A stretch of 36,028 nucleotides of DNA. Source: Pseudomonadota bacterium. Its GTDB lineage: Bacteria; Pseudomonadota; Gammaproteobacteria; Burkholderiales; Burkholderiaceae_B. Every line of letters starts with the position of its first letter. Within the stretch, counting starts at the first letter, position 1. Positions 17,485 through 25,605 of this stretch are shown here, in pieces. Location: positions 1 to 36,028 of the forward strand of contig JAEWEV010000028.1 in assembly GCA_023389155.1 (NCBI GenBank). Direction: 5' to 3'. Both the position numbers and the translations under genes were made by a program. The notes under the pieces are model-generated. The model did not search any database and had not been told where the DNA came from. It saw only the letters and a program-made list of their open reading frames with translations.

Positions 17485-18471
17485 TTATTGAGGCTGAACG
17501 CCTGTTTTTTTGAACAGATCGGCCCATACTGGGATTTGCTCTTTGACTTTTTTATCCAGGGCTTCAGGGGTGGCCTGATCAGCCATGATAGTCGCGCCCA
17601 GCGCATCCATGCGTTCCTTGAATTTAGGACTTGCCATTCCTTCCTTCAGTGAGGCCTGAAGTTTGGCGACGACATCATCCGGTGTTTTGGCAGGCACCCA
17701 CATGCCATGCCAGATGCCAACGCTGAAATCCTTGAAGCCTTCTTCCTGCATGGTAGGCAGGTCAGGCAACTGATCGTTGCGTTTTTCACTGGTAATGGCA
17801 TATGCCTTGACGGTTTTTGCCTTGATATGCTGGGTCGTATTGGTGGTTTGGTCGCATAGCAGATCCACCTGTTTACCCAGCACGTCGTTCATTGCCGGAG
17901 CGGCACCTTTGTACGGCACAGTCAGCAAATCCACGCCCAGTGCGTCCATCAGCATCGTTCCGCAAAGATGACTTGCGGCACCGACGCCGGCGTTGGCCAG
18001 TGTGACTTTATCCTGGTTTGTTTTCAGGTACTCCACCAGTTCTTTCATGTTGTTGGCAGGAAAGTCGGAGCGGGCCACCAGTGTCATCGGCACATCCACG
18101 ACCAGACCGACAGGCTTGAAGCTTTTTTCGGGATCGTAGCCCAGGCGTTTGTACAGGGAAGGGGCAGTTGAGAAACCAACGTGCATGAGCAGAACGGTGT
18201 AGCCGTCAGGCTTGGCATTGGCAACGTGCGTGGTCCCGATGGTGCCGCCGGCACCGGCCTTGTTTTCTACAACCACGGTCTGTCCCAGAGATTTCTGCAT
18301 GGCTTCAGCCAGAGAGCGGGCCACATTGTCTGTCGGGCCTCCGGCTGTGAAGGGAATAATCATGGAGACGGGGCGATCAGGATAATCGGCTGCCACGGCG
18401 GCGCCGGTAGACAGTGCAAATGCCAGCGCGACACGGCTGAGCATACGGGCATTTTTCTTTATGTTGGACAT
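17485..18471 (-). CDS. tripartite tricarboxylate transporter receptor (Bug/TctC family)
   Basis: A periplasmic solute-binding protein, 328 residues, with a signal peptide (about 1-28, ending GAAVAA) and the family hallmarks YPDRPVSMIIPFTAGGPTD (30-48), VVENKAGAGGTIG and PDGYTVLLMH. The Bug family is greatly expanded in Bordetella and its relatives, and ligands are usually small carboxylates or amides. No TctA/TctB membrane partner is encoded nearby, so this is an orphan receptor and its ligand cannot be given. AGGAAAGAG directly precedes the ATG. It is flanked by a terminator on its 3' side and by a non-coding region on its 5' side. Confidence 0.94.
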   Translation of the reverse strand: MSNIKKNARMLSRVALAFALSTGAAVAADYPDRPVSMIIPFTAGGPTDNVARSLAEAMQKSLGQTVVVENKAGAGGTIGTTHVANAKPDGYTVLLMHVGFSTAPSLYKRLGYDPEKSFKPVGLVVDVPMTLVARSDFPANNMKELVEYLKTNQDKVTLANAGVGAASHLCGTMLMDALGVDLLTVPYKGAAPAMNDVLGKQVDLLCDQTTNTTQHIKAKTVKAYAITSEKRNDQLPDLPTMQEEGFKDFSVGIWHGMWVPAKTPDDVVAKLQASLKEGMASPKFKERMDALGATIMADQATPEALDKKVKEQIPVWADLFKKTGVQPQ

Positions 18472-18922
18472 CTCTTTCCTGTATTCGATATGTGAATTGA
18501 AATCATGCTGACGATGAAGCGGTAAGTCTAGTCAGGTTGCATTCAGCCGTCACTAGATAATTACCCTTAAATAGCTGAAAACAGTGAAAAATTTACAATT
18601 CTGCATCGGCCGGGGAGGTGTTTTCTGCGTCTTTTCCACTACAGCGAGGCACGGTCCCCCGAAAATATATTGAGTTGCTGCGGCAGGCAAGTGAAGATTG
18701 CAGCATTGTGGTGATGGCTGACAACATGAAGCAAAGCGTGTCAGTGACGTTGGGTGCAGAAGGGCACTGCAATAATAGTTACGTGCTAAGGGTATCGGAG
18801 AAGCCGGAGAGTGCATAAAAAACCGCTGTGTCGGATATCTCGTCACAGCGGTCAGGTTAGGGATGAAACAGGCGTAGTGCAGAAAAGCGGTTTCAATAAC
18901 CCTGCCTGCCCATCACGTTTCG
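18472..18922. other. non-coding region between BI-1 family and TctC-family genes
   Basis: This 451-nt region contains the terminator of the upstream BI-1 gene (18817-18852) and, nearer the TctC gene, an AT-rich stretch (about 18550-18600) that probably holds the TctC promoter on the - strand. A + strand reading frame from a GTG at 18618 to 18818 (66 codons) has no recognised family. I see no repeat, RNA gene or clear operator. Confidence 0.5.
18817..18852 (-). terminator. intrinsic terminator of the BI-1 family gene
   Basis: On the - strand the arms ACCGCTGTG (18852-18844) and CACAGCGGT (18830-18822) form a 9-bp stem with a 13-nt loop. The hairpin runs directly into six T's (A's at 18817-18822 on the + strand). 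It lies about 70 nt after the stop of the gene. Confidence 0.88.
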
Positions 18923-19615
18923 TTAATCGCGACTGCCTCCGAAAATACCAAGCAGGGCGAGCAGATTGGCAAACACGTTATAGATGTCCAGGTAGATGGC
19001 CAGCGTTGCGGAGATGTAATTGGTTTCGCCGCCGTTAACCACGCGTTGCACATCAACCAGCATGAAAGCCGAGAAAATGACGATGGCCAGAACAGAAATG
19101 GTTAAAACCATTGCAGGAATCTGCAGGAACATATTGGCCAATGCTGCCAGAAGCAGGACCACTGCGCCGATGAACAGGGTTTTCTGCATACCTGTGAAAT
19201 CGCGCTTGCTGGTCGTGGCAATAGTTGCCATCACGCCGAATATGGCGGCAGTACCGCCAAATGCCAGCATGATCAGTTGCGTCCCGTTACGGAAATCGAG
19301 TACATGGCCGATCAGGCGTGACAGCATCATACCCATGAAGAATGTGAACAGAAGCAGCAGGCCGACGCCCAATGAACTGTTCTTGTTTTTCTCGATGGCA
19401 AACATGAGTCCGAAAGCCCCCACCAGGAACACAATGGTGGACATACCTGGAGCAAGCATGGTGTTCAGATTAAGCTGAAGCGCGATGAACGCACCAAGCA
19501 CGGTTGGAACGAGGGAAGCCGCCAGCAGCCAGTAGGTATTGCGCAATACGCGATTGCGAACTACCTGACCCGGTGCATAGCCTTCCTGAGGTAGAGTCTG
19601 GCGCAAATCAGTCAT
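18923..19615 (-). CDS. Bax inhibitor-1/YccA family membrane protein
   Basis: A 230-residue multi-spanning inner-membrane protein with about seven hydrophobic segments from residue 27 to 227. The C-terminal signature, NYISATLAIYLDIYNVFANLLALLG, is typical of the bacterial BI-1/YccA/YbhL group, as is VVRNRVLRNTYWLLAASLVP near the N-terminus. Members include YccA, which modulates the FtsH protease, and pH-sensitive calcium-leak proteins; which role applies here cannot be read from sequence. GGAGAG precedes the ATG. It forms a single-gene unit with its own terminator. Confidence 0.94.
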   Translation of the reverse strand: MTDLRQTLPQEGYAPGQVVRNRVLRNTYWLLAASLVPTVLGAFIALQLNLNTMLAPGMSTIVFLVGAFGLMFAIEKNKNSSLGVGLLLLFTFFMGMMLSRLIGHVLDFRNGTQLIMLAFGGTAAIFGVMATIATTSKRDFTGMQKTLFIGAVVLLLAALANMFLQIPAMVLTISVLAIVIFSAFMLVDVQRVVNGGETNYISATLAIYLDIYNVFANLLALLGIFGGSRD

Positions 19616-19738
19616 GGTCTCTCCATTTACAAATCAAAATACTCGAATTTCAGTATACATCAGACCCGAAATGAATCTGACAGTTCCCTGAATTTTAACT
19701 GAAACCTGCAACTTTCAACAGTTTCACGTAACAAAAAT

Positions 19739-21004
19739 TTACCGATCCCCGTGATATTTGGCAATTATTTCCGGGATTTCTTCCAGAAAGCGCCGTTTCA
19801 GATACTGGTGGGATTCATCCAGCAGTTCGGTGACCAACGCGTCGATTTCGGCCTGCATGGCAGACTTGCTATCCAGATCAGCCTCACGCGCAGACGTGAC
19901 GACCGATGCCAGGGCATCCTGCCGCGAAGGGGCGCGAAACAAGGAAGCGTCAAAGGTTGGCTTGCCTGCGGTTGGCTCAATCCTGTTCAGGGTGAAATCT
20001 CCCCGGGCCGCCTGGGCGAAGGCGTCGTTGTCATCGTCTGACCACACATACAACTCAGGCTTGCTTGGGTGATCATGCGCGCCTCGGGCGGAACGCAGAA
20101 ACGGCGCATAGTCTTCAGGAGCGGGGTGAGCAGGCAATTTGGGATCTGCCGGGTGAGCCGGCGCCGACGGGAAATCGGATTCCGGGCGCGATGAAAATGT
20201 TGTGGCAGGTTTTTCCGTGGCTACCTTAGGTGTACCGGGCGTCAATCCTGCTTGTGTTGTGCCAGGCAAAGGGGCGCCGCCAGAATGAGTTTCCGGATAG
20301 GCAGGGATCGCTTCATTTGTGTGAGTAGCCCCCGATATGCTTCGAGAGCCGGGTGCGTCCAGGTCAGGCGTCGTGTTCGGAACAGACGTATATGGCCTGT
20401 TGGCATGGGTTGAGCCTGCGCGGGTTGGCGGTGCAGACGACCGGATGTAGGGTTCCCTGGCCTGTATTTCAGAATCCTCGTCAGTCGGCGAAACAAAGGA
20501 CATATTGGCCGACATCGGTTCGCGACGGATTGCCTTGGTTCCCGCCGCGGAAGTCGTCGACGAAGTCACGGGAGCGCGATGATCCCTTGCGGCGGGTGAG
20601 TAGGGCGCAGCAGAGGCCGGATGCTGCCCCGGCGTGAGCACGGGCACATCGTCATCATCATCCTGCCAGGCCGGCGTGCCATGACTGAGCGAATCGTGAC
20701 TGGCTATTGACGACGGAGGAGGAATATGTACGGGGCCAGCTGTTTCCCGTCTGCGAAACGGGGACGAGGCTGCAGCAGATGCCGCGGGATTGTCAGGGCT
20801 GCGTGGCGCTACATAGGGATCGCTTGTCGCAGAGGGCCCTGCTGCCGCAGGAGAATTCGTTTCCGGAATCAGGACCGGAATATCATCGTCATCATCATCC
20901 TTCTGCAGCCTGGCGTCTATCGAGTGCAGATCCAGATGAGGTTCCTGCGGCTCGTCAGGTACGGACAAAGTATGATCGGGGCGTTTTCTGAACGTAATGG
21001 ACAT
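19739..21004 (-). CDS. acidic, Pro/Ala-rich low-complexity protein with repeated DxPVLxP motif
   Basis: A 421-residue protein I do not recognise. Most of it looks disordered, rich in Pro, Ala, Ser and Thr. Two copies of a run of aspartates followed by (I/V)PVLxP occur at residues 36-47 (six D, IPVLIP) and 115-125 (five D, VPVLTP). Only the last 55 residues look folded: a charged helical segment that includes AEIDALVTELLDESHQYLKRRFLEEIPEII. No signal peptide or membrane helix is seen. AAGGAG at about 21014-21019 precedes the ATG. It follows pepA and holC on the same strand, so it is probably in their operon. The reading frame is intact and supported by the ribosome site. Confidence 0.75.
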   Translation of the reverse strand: MSITFRKRPDHTLSVPDEPQEPHLDLHSIDARLQKDDDDDDIPVLIPETNSPAAAGPSATSDPYVAPRSPDNPAASAAASSPFRRRETAGPVHIPPPSSIASHDSLSHGTPAWQDDDDDVPVLTPGQHPASAAPYSPAARDHRAPVTSSTTSAAGTKAIRREPMSANMSFVSPTDEDSEIQAREPYIRSSAPPTRAGSTHANRPYTSVPNTTPDLDAPGSRSISGATHTNEAIPAYPETHSGGAPLPGTTQAGLTPGTPKVATEKPATTFSSRPESDFPSAPAHPADPKLPAHPAPEDYAPFLRSARGAHDHPSKPELYVWSDDDNDAFAQAARGDFTLNRIEPTAGKPTFDASLFRAPSRQDALASVVTSAREADLDSKSAMQAEIDALVTELLDESHQYLKRRFLEEIPEIIAKYHGDR

Positions 21005-21039
21005 TTATATAGACTCCTTCCGGCAGTGGTGCCGGCGCG

Positions 21040-21474
21040 TCAGTGGCTCGAAATATTGTGAGCCCGGACATCATGACCGGCAGCAGTATATTGTTTATAA
21101 CGAACCCGGGCGGCGGCCTTGTCCTGTTCGTGGTTGGAGACGATTTCCAGAATTCTTTCAAATCTGTCGGTATCGGGCGGGCAGGCCAGATCCAGGTTGA
21201 GCAGCCAGGGTGGGGCAATGCCATCCTGCAATGCGTCGGCAGGACTATTACGGGTAACGCGAACAGCGCTGTCTGCCGGCGTATCGGGACCGGCTTCGTC
21301 ATGAGGAATAAACAGGGTATCCTGCAATGCCCAGAGCCGGCGGGAAAACACGGCCAGCCGTTTCGGATCCGTACAATAGATCAGGATCGGCTGGCCGGCC
21401 TGATATTGCTTGTAAACGACGTCGCAGGCCATACCCAGCCGGTCTGCCGCGCCGAATGCGAAATCAATCCGCAT
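21040..21474 (-). CDS. holC: DNA polymerase III chi subunit
   Basis: HolC links the clamp loader to single-strand-binding protein at the replication fork. The 144-residue product starts MRIDFAFGAADR and has CDVVYKQYQAGQPILIYC, then LAVFSRRLWALQDTLFIPHD, matching the chi pattern of a Lys-containing helix, a beta strand and an LW...F(I/L)PH motif. A start at 21474 is preferred to an upstream in-frame start at 21495 because it gives the family N-terminus. It overlaps the 3' end of pepA by 11 nt; pepA-holC is a conserved pair in proteobacteria. Confidence 0.92.
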   Translation of the reverse strand: MRIDFAFGAADRLGMACDVVYKQYQAGQPILIYCTDPKRLAVFSRRLWALQDTLFIPHDEAGPDTPADSAVRVTRNSPADALQDGIAPPWLLNLDLACPPDTDRFERILEIVSNHEQDKAAARVRYKQYTAAGHDVRAHNISSH

Positions 21475-22993
21475 TCGAGGAGACCTGACGATCAATCAGG
21501 AACTGGCAAAGGAGGGGAACCGGGCGGCCCGAGGCCCCTTTGTCCTTGCCGCCTTTGAGCCATGCTGTGCCGGCAATATCCAGATGCGCCCAGCGATAGG
21601 CCTTGGTATAACGCGACAGGAAGCAGGCTGCCGTTACCGAGCCCGCTGCCGGACCACCGATATTGGCCATGTCGGCAAAATTTGATTTGAGCAGATCCTG
21701 ATACTCGTCATCCAGTGGCATGCGCCATGCGGCATCCAGCGCGCGCTTTCCTGCACTGAGCAGGTCGTCGGCCAGGGCATCATCGCTGGCGTACAGCCCG
21801 CTGTTGAAATTACCCAGGGCGACAATGCAGGCACCGGTCAGCGTGGCGATGTCGACGACAAGTGCCGGATTGAAGCGCTCTGCATATGTCAGCGCATCGC
21901 ACAGAATCAGACGACCCTCGGCATCGGTATTCAGAATTTCAATGGTCTGGCCTGACATGCTGGTGACCACATCACCGGGTTTAGTCGCGCGCCCGTTAGG
22001 CATGTTTTCGGTCGCGGGGATCAGGCCGATTACTTCGGTATCGAGTTCCAGATGAGCAAGGGCTTTAAATACCCCGAGTACCGAAGCCGCACCACACATA
22101 TCGAACTTCATCTCGTCCATTGCCAGTCCTGGTTTGAGCGAAATGCCACCGGTATCGAAGGTAACGCCCTTGCCGACCAGAACAACCGGTCCCTCGGATT
22201 TTTTCTTTTTCTTGCCGTTAGTGCCGGTTGGCGAATATTTGAGAACAATGAAGCGCGGTGGCTGATCGGAGCCGGCTGCCACAGAAAGAAACGCGTTCAT
22301 CTTCAGCGCTTCGATCTGCTTGCGCTCGAGTACTTCGACGCTAATGGACTTATGGTCTTTAGCCAGCTGTTTTGCCTGATCGCCAAGGTAGGACGGAGTG
22401 CATACATTGGGAGGCAAATTGCCCAGTTCACGCGTCAGATGCAATCCCTGAGCAATGGCAGCGCCATCGGATATTCCGTCCTGCACCTGTTTTTCATCGG
22501 GCTTGTCGACGGTAAACGTCAGTTTTTTGACAGCAAATGGCCTGGGCCGCTTATCCTTGCTGAAAGTGGCAGTGTACTTATAGGTTGCATTGCCTGCGGC
22601 CGTGGCTGCCAGTTGCGCGCTTTGGCGCAACGTTGTTGCGGGGCACGGCTCTTCGAGCAGCGTGGAAACGGCTTCATTGAGCGAGGCATCAATGCAGAAG
22701 CCGGCCATTGCGGTATGAGCTTTGGAGAGCACGTTACTGCCGAATTTTTCCTTGGCACCAAGTCCTACCAAGATGACCCGTTCTGCGCGTACGCCGGGCA
22801 AGGTCCGCAGATCGATAAGCGAGCCGGGGGCTGCCTTGAATTCGTGTTTAAGGACTGCTTCAATCGCTCCATTGGATGCGTGATTGACAAGCTTGGCCGT
22901 CTCTCCAAGTCCGCCCTCGGTATACACCCCGACGAATAAAGCTGGGGTCTTGATTTGTTGAATCGAGCGGCTGGTTTGTGTGTTAAATTCCAT
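21464..22993 (-). CDS. pepA: leucyl aminopeptidase PepA
   Basis: A two-metal M17 aminopeptidase that removes N-terminal residues; in E. coli it also binds DNA. The 509-residue product has the signature NTDAEGRL (355-362) and metal or active-site residues at K275, D280, K287, D298, D357, E359 and R361, in GKGVTFDTGG and MKFDMCGAASVLG contexts. A run of five lysines at 261-265 lies in the linker before the catalytic domain. An ATG at 22993, with AAGGT upstream, is chosen over an in-frame start at 23041 that would overlap the divergent promoter region. It is divergent from lptF. Confidence 0.96.
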   Translation of the reverse strand: MEFNTQTSRSIQQIKTPALFVGVYTEGGLGETAKLVNHASNGAIEAVLKHEFKAAPGSLIDLRTLPGVRAERVILVGLGAKEKFGSNVLSKAHTAMAGFCIDASLNEAVSTLLEEPCPATTLRQSAQLAATAAGNATYKYTATFSKDKRPRPFAVKKLTFTVDKPDEKQVQDGISDGAAIAQGLHLTRELGNLPPNVCTPSYLGDQAKQLAKDHKSISVEVLERKQIEALKMNAFLSVAAGSDQPPRFIVLKYSPTGTNGKKKKKSEGPVVLVGKGVTFDTGGISLKPGLAMDEMKFDMCGAASVLGVFKALAHLELDTEVIGLIPATENMPNGRATKPGDVVTSMSGQTIEILNTDAEGRLILCDALTYAERFNPALVVDIATLTGACIVALGNFNSGLYASDDALADDLLSAGKRALDAAWRMPLDDEYQDLLKSNFADMANIGGPAAGSVTAACFLSRYTKAYRWAHLDIAGTAWLKGGKDKGASGRPVPLLCQFLIDRQVSSNAD

Positions 22994-23049
22994 GTTGTTT
23001 CTACCTTGAGGCGTCGGAAAGATGCCCTCATTATCGCCCATCTTTACTT

Positions 23050-24156
23050 ATGTCGCTATTCAAACGGTCCGTTGTCGCAGAAATCACCAGTCATGGTGGC
23101 GTGGTTTTTTCCACGCTGATCATTGTCTGGTTAAGCGTACTGCTGGTGCGCCTGTTGGGTCAAGCGGCGGAAGGTCAGATTGGCGCAGACATCGTGCTGG
23201 GTATTGCGGCACTCTCCAGCATTACCGCCTTGCCGACGATTCTGTCGGTGGCACTGTTCATTGCCACGATCACAACCATTTCACGCAATTACCGAGAATC
23301 GGAAATGGTCGTCTGGTTTGCCAGTGGCGTATCGCTGAAAGACTGGATTTGGCCGGTGCTGCGTGTGGCGCTTCCCGTTTGCGCGCTTATTGCCGTGCTG
23401 ACACTGGAAATCACGCCATGGGCCTATCGCCAGATTGAAGAATATCGTCAGCGTTATGAACAGCGATCCGATTTGTCCAAAATAACGGCTGGCCAGTTCA
23501 TTGAGTCGGCGGGCGGCGCACGCGTGTTCTTCACAGAACCGCCAAAAGATCCCAAGGATGAAATTGGCGCGGTTTTTGCCCGGGTTCTGGACAAGGACTG
23601 GTACACCATCGTGACCTCTAAAAATGCCCGTGTCCGTCGTAAAGATAATGGCGACCGTTATGTGGTACTGGGTCCGGGTAACCGCTATGACATGAAGACT
23701 GATACTGCGGAATTTCGTATGGTCAGCTTTGACTCGTACACCATGCGTCTGGAAAACAACTCTGGAACCAGCGCGAATGAAATCGCGCGCCAGAATGCCC
23801 TGAACCAGATGAAATCGCGACCCACTATCAATTTGGTGCAGGATCATAAAACAGAAAGTCAGGCGCAGATCATGTGGCGGATTTCCCTGCCGCTGGCGGC
23901 ACTCAATCTGGCATTACTGGCTATTCCGCTAGGGGCCGTCAATCCACGCCTTGGACGCTCCGGCGACCTGCTGATCGCGGGGCTGATCGGCTTGCTTTAT
24001 ATGAACATGATCAATCTCATGCGAGGCTGGATCGGTAACGGGAAAATTGACTTCCTGACCGGCACGCTGTCGCTGCATGTCATCGTGTTTGCGCTTTGCC
24101 TATACGCCTTCTACACCCGGATGCGGCTGAAAACACCCAAAAAATCAGTGGCTTAG
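23050..24156 (+). CDS. lptF: LPS export permease LptF
   Basis: An inner-membrane subunit of the LptB2FG ABC transporter, which extracts LPS and passes it to LptC. The 368-residue product has the family layout: three N-terminal transmembrane segments (about 15-38, 55-80, 100-124), a periplasmic beta domain (about 125-275), and three C-terminal segments. SEMVVWFASG (about 84-93) and EITPWAYRQIEEYRQ are conserved family features. The ATG at 23050 has no clear Shine-Dalgarno sequence. It is divergent from pepA across a 56-nt gap. The usual partner lptG is not downstream. Confidence 0.94.
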   Translation: MSLFKRSVVAEITSHGGVVFSTLIIVWLSVLLVRLLGQAAEGQIGADIVLGIAALSSITALPTILSVALFIATITTISRNYRESEMVVWFASGVSLKDWIWPVLRVALPVCALIAVLTLEITPWAYRQIEEYRQRYEQRSDLSKITAGQFIESAGGARVFFTEPPKDPKDEIGAVFARVLDKDWYTIVTSKNARVRRKDNGDRYVVLGPGNRYDMKTDTAEFRMVSFDSYTMRLENNSGTSANEIARQNALNQMKSRPTINLVQDHKTESQAQIMWRISLPLAALNLALLAIPLGAVNPRLGRSGDLLIAGLIGLLYMNMINLMRGWIGNGKIDFLTGTLSLHVIVFALCLYAFYTRMRLKTPKKSVA

Positions 24157-24180
24157 TAACTCATGTAGCGTTTTGGCGCG

Positions 24181-24252
24181 GTATTACATCTGTAATTGAC
24201 TATATGTATATATCAATTAATTATATAAAAACGATTTGATATAACTTATAAT
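24181..24252 (+). promoter_or_regulatory. AT-rich promoter/operator region of the CysB-type regulator
   Basis: A dyad ATTAC-ATCT-GTAAT (24183-24196) has the T-N11-A style symmetry of LysR-type sites. It overlaps TTGACT (24196-24201), a good -35 match. A TATAAT lies at 24247-24252 and other TA-rich hexamers at 24221-24228; spacing does not single out one -10. The region is strikingly AT-rich compared with its surroundings. Autoregulation by the downstream LysR-type gene is inferred from position. Confidence 0.45.
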
Positions 24253-24397
24253 CAGGGTGATGTGTGCGGCCCGTGCCGGCGCATTATCACCACCAGCGGT
24301 TACCGCGAGGATCTGGCATCCTGTTCCATTGAGTTGTTCTGATTCTGTTCCGGTTGTTCGGGAGCAGCGCCGCAGGTGGTCCAAACAGGCAAGGATA

Positions 24398-25387
24398 ATG
24401 AATCTACAACAATTCCGTTTTATACGTGAAACCATCAGGCGCAATTACAACCTGACAGAGGCTTCCCGAATTCTGTTCACCTCACAGCCCGGTGTGTCAA
24501 AGGCAATTATCGAGTTTGAAGATGAACTGGGGGTGAAAGTATTCGAGCGCCATGGCAAGCGAATCAAAGGCCTGACCAAGCCTGGCCATGCTGTCGCCTG
24601 CATTATTGAACGCATCATGATTGAGGTCGACAATCTCAAGAAGGTCAGTGACGAGTTTGCACGACGTGACGAGGGCAGCCTGGTCATTGCGTGTACCCAT
24701 ACCCAGGCCCGTTATTTCCTGCCACGCTTTATACCGGAGTTTCGCCGCCGCTTTCCGAAAGTCCATGTTTCCCTGGCGGAGGGCAGCCCGCTGCAGCTGG
24801 CGCAAATGGTTTTGCAGGAACAGGCAGACGTGGCGCTGGCAACCGAATCACTGTCCGAGGTAACCGGACTGGCGACTTTGCCGTGCTACAGCTGGGAACA
24901 TACACTGGTAGTAAAGCCGGATCATCCGCTAACGGAGCTGACGTCTTCCCAGGCCAGAAACCTGTCGCTGGAGCAGATTGCCGAGTTCCCCATCATCACC
25001 TATGACCGCGCGTTTTCGGGACGGACTTCGATTGACCAGGCGTTTGCCAGCAAGGGAATCAAACCCGATATTGTTCTGGAAGCGATTGACGCGGACGTGA
25101 TCAAAACCTACGTTGATGTTGAAATGGGTGTTGGCATTATCGCAGGCGTTGCATTCGACCCGCGTCGCGATGGCGGCTTTGTGGGGATTCCGGTAGGGCA
25201 TCTGTTTGGAACGCACACTACCCGCATTGGTCTGAAAAGCGGTGTGTTTCTTCGTGACTATGTTTACGATTTCCTGAGCATGCTTACGCCAGAGCTTAGT
25301 CGTGATGCGATTGAGGCCGCTGTCAATTCCAATGGTACAAATGATGCAGACACTGATTACGCTCCCCCTTTGCGCAAAGTATCATGA
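24398..25387 (+). CDS. cysB: CysB-family LysR-type transcriptional regulator
   Basis: A 329-residue LysR-type regulator of the CysB/Cbl subgroup, which controls sulfur assimilation in response to acetylserine or sulfate. The protein starts MNLQQFRFIRETIRRNYNLT, and its helix-turn-helix (about 18-46) has ASRILFTSQPGVSKAII. VFERHGKRIKGLTKPG (50-65) and TYVDVEMGVGIIAG near residue 235 are also CysB-like. The ATG at 24398 fits the family N-terminus; an in-frame upstream extension to 24257 does not. No sulfur genes are in the window, so CysB proper and a CysB-like paralogue cannot be separated. Confidence 0.88.
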   Translation: MNLQQFRFIRETIRRNYNLTEASRILFTSQPGVSKAIIEFEDELGVKVFERHGKRIKGLTKPGHAVACIIERIMIEVDNLKKVSDEFARRDEGSLVIACTHTQARYFLPRFIPEFRRRFPKVHVSLAEGSPLQLAQMVLQEQADVALATESLSEVTGLATLPCYSWEHTLVVKPDHPLTELTSSQARNLSLEQIAEFPIITYDRAFSGRTSIDQAFASKGIKPDIVLEAIDADVIKTYVDVEMGVGIIAGVAFDPRRDGGFVGIPVGHLFGTHTTRIGLKSGVFLRDYVYDFLSMLTPELSRDAIEAAVNSNGTNDADTDYAPPLRKVS

Positions 25388-25445
25388 ACGTCGCAACATG
25401 ACCTGAAGCAGGGCGGCAGCCGTGCCGGTTGTTATATACGGCGGG

Positions 25446-25493
25446 AAAAAACAACCCCGAGTCGGCGCGGATCGCGGCTCGGGGCTGTTTTTG
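25446..25493. terminator. bidirectional intrinsic terminator
   Basis: AAAAACAACCCCGAG (25447-25461) pairs with CTCGGGGCTGTTTTT (25478-25492), with one A-C mismatch and a small inner CGCG-GAT-CGCG stem in the loop. T's follow on the + strand for the CysB-type gene, and the A-run gives T's on the - strand for fadD, whose stop is about 115 nt away. Confidence 0.9.
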
Positions 25494-25605
25494 TTGCGCC
25501 ACGTGTTCCTCCCGGCGCTGACCGCCTGCATCGTATCCTTTTCTGCCGTCTGCCGGATACGTCCAGCTATGAGGCCCCCTGGCGCAACTGCACAGGCTGA
25601 ATCGA

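Noticed and set aside
18618..18818. 66-codon + strand frame in the gap between the BI-1 and TctC genes
   Set aside because: GTG start, no recognised family, and it runs into the terminator of the opposite-strand gene. Not strong enough to call a gene.
22052..22939. 295-codon open frame on the + strand opposite pepA
   Set aside because: pepA is supported by its catalytic motifs; this antisense frame has no domain or ribosome site.
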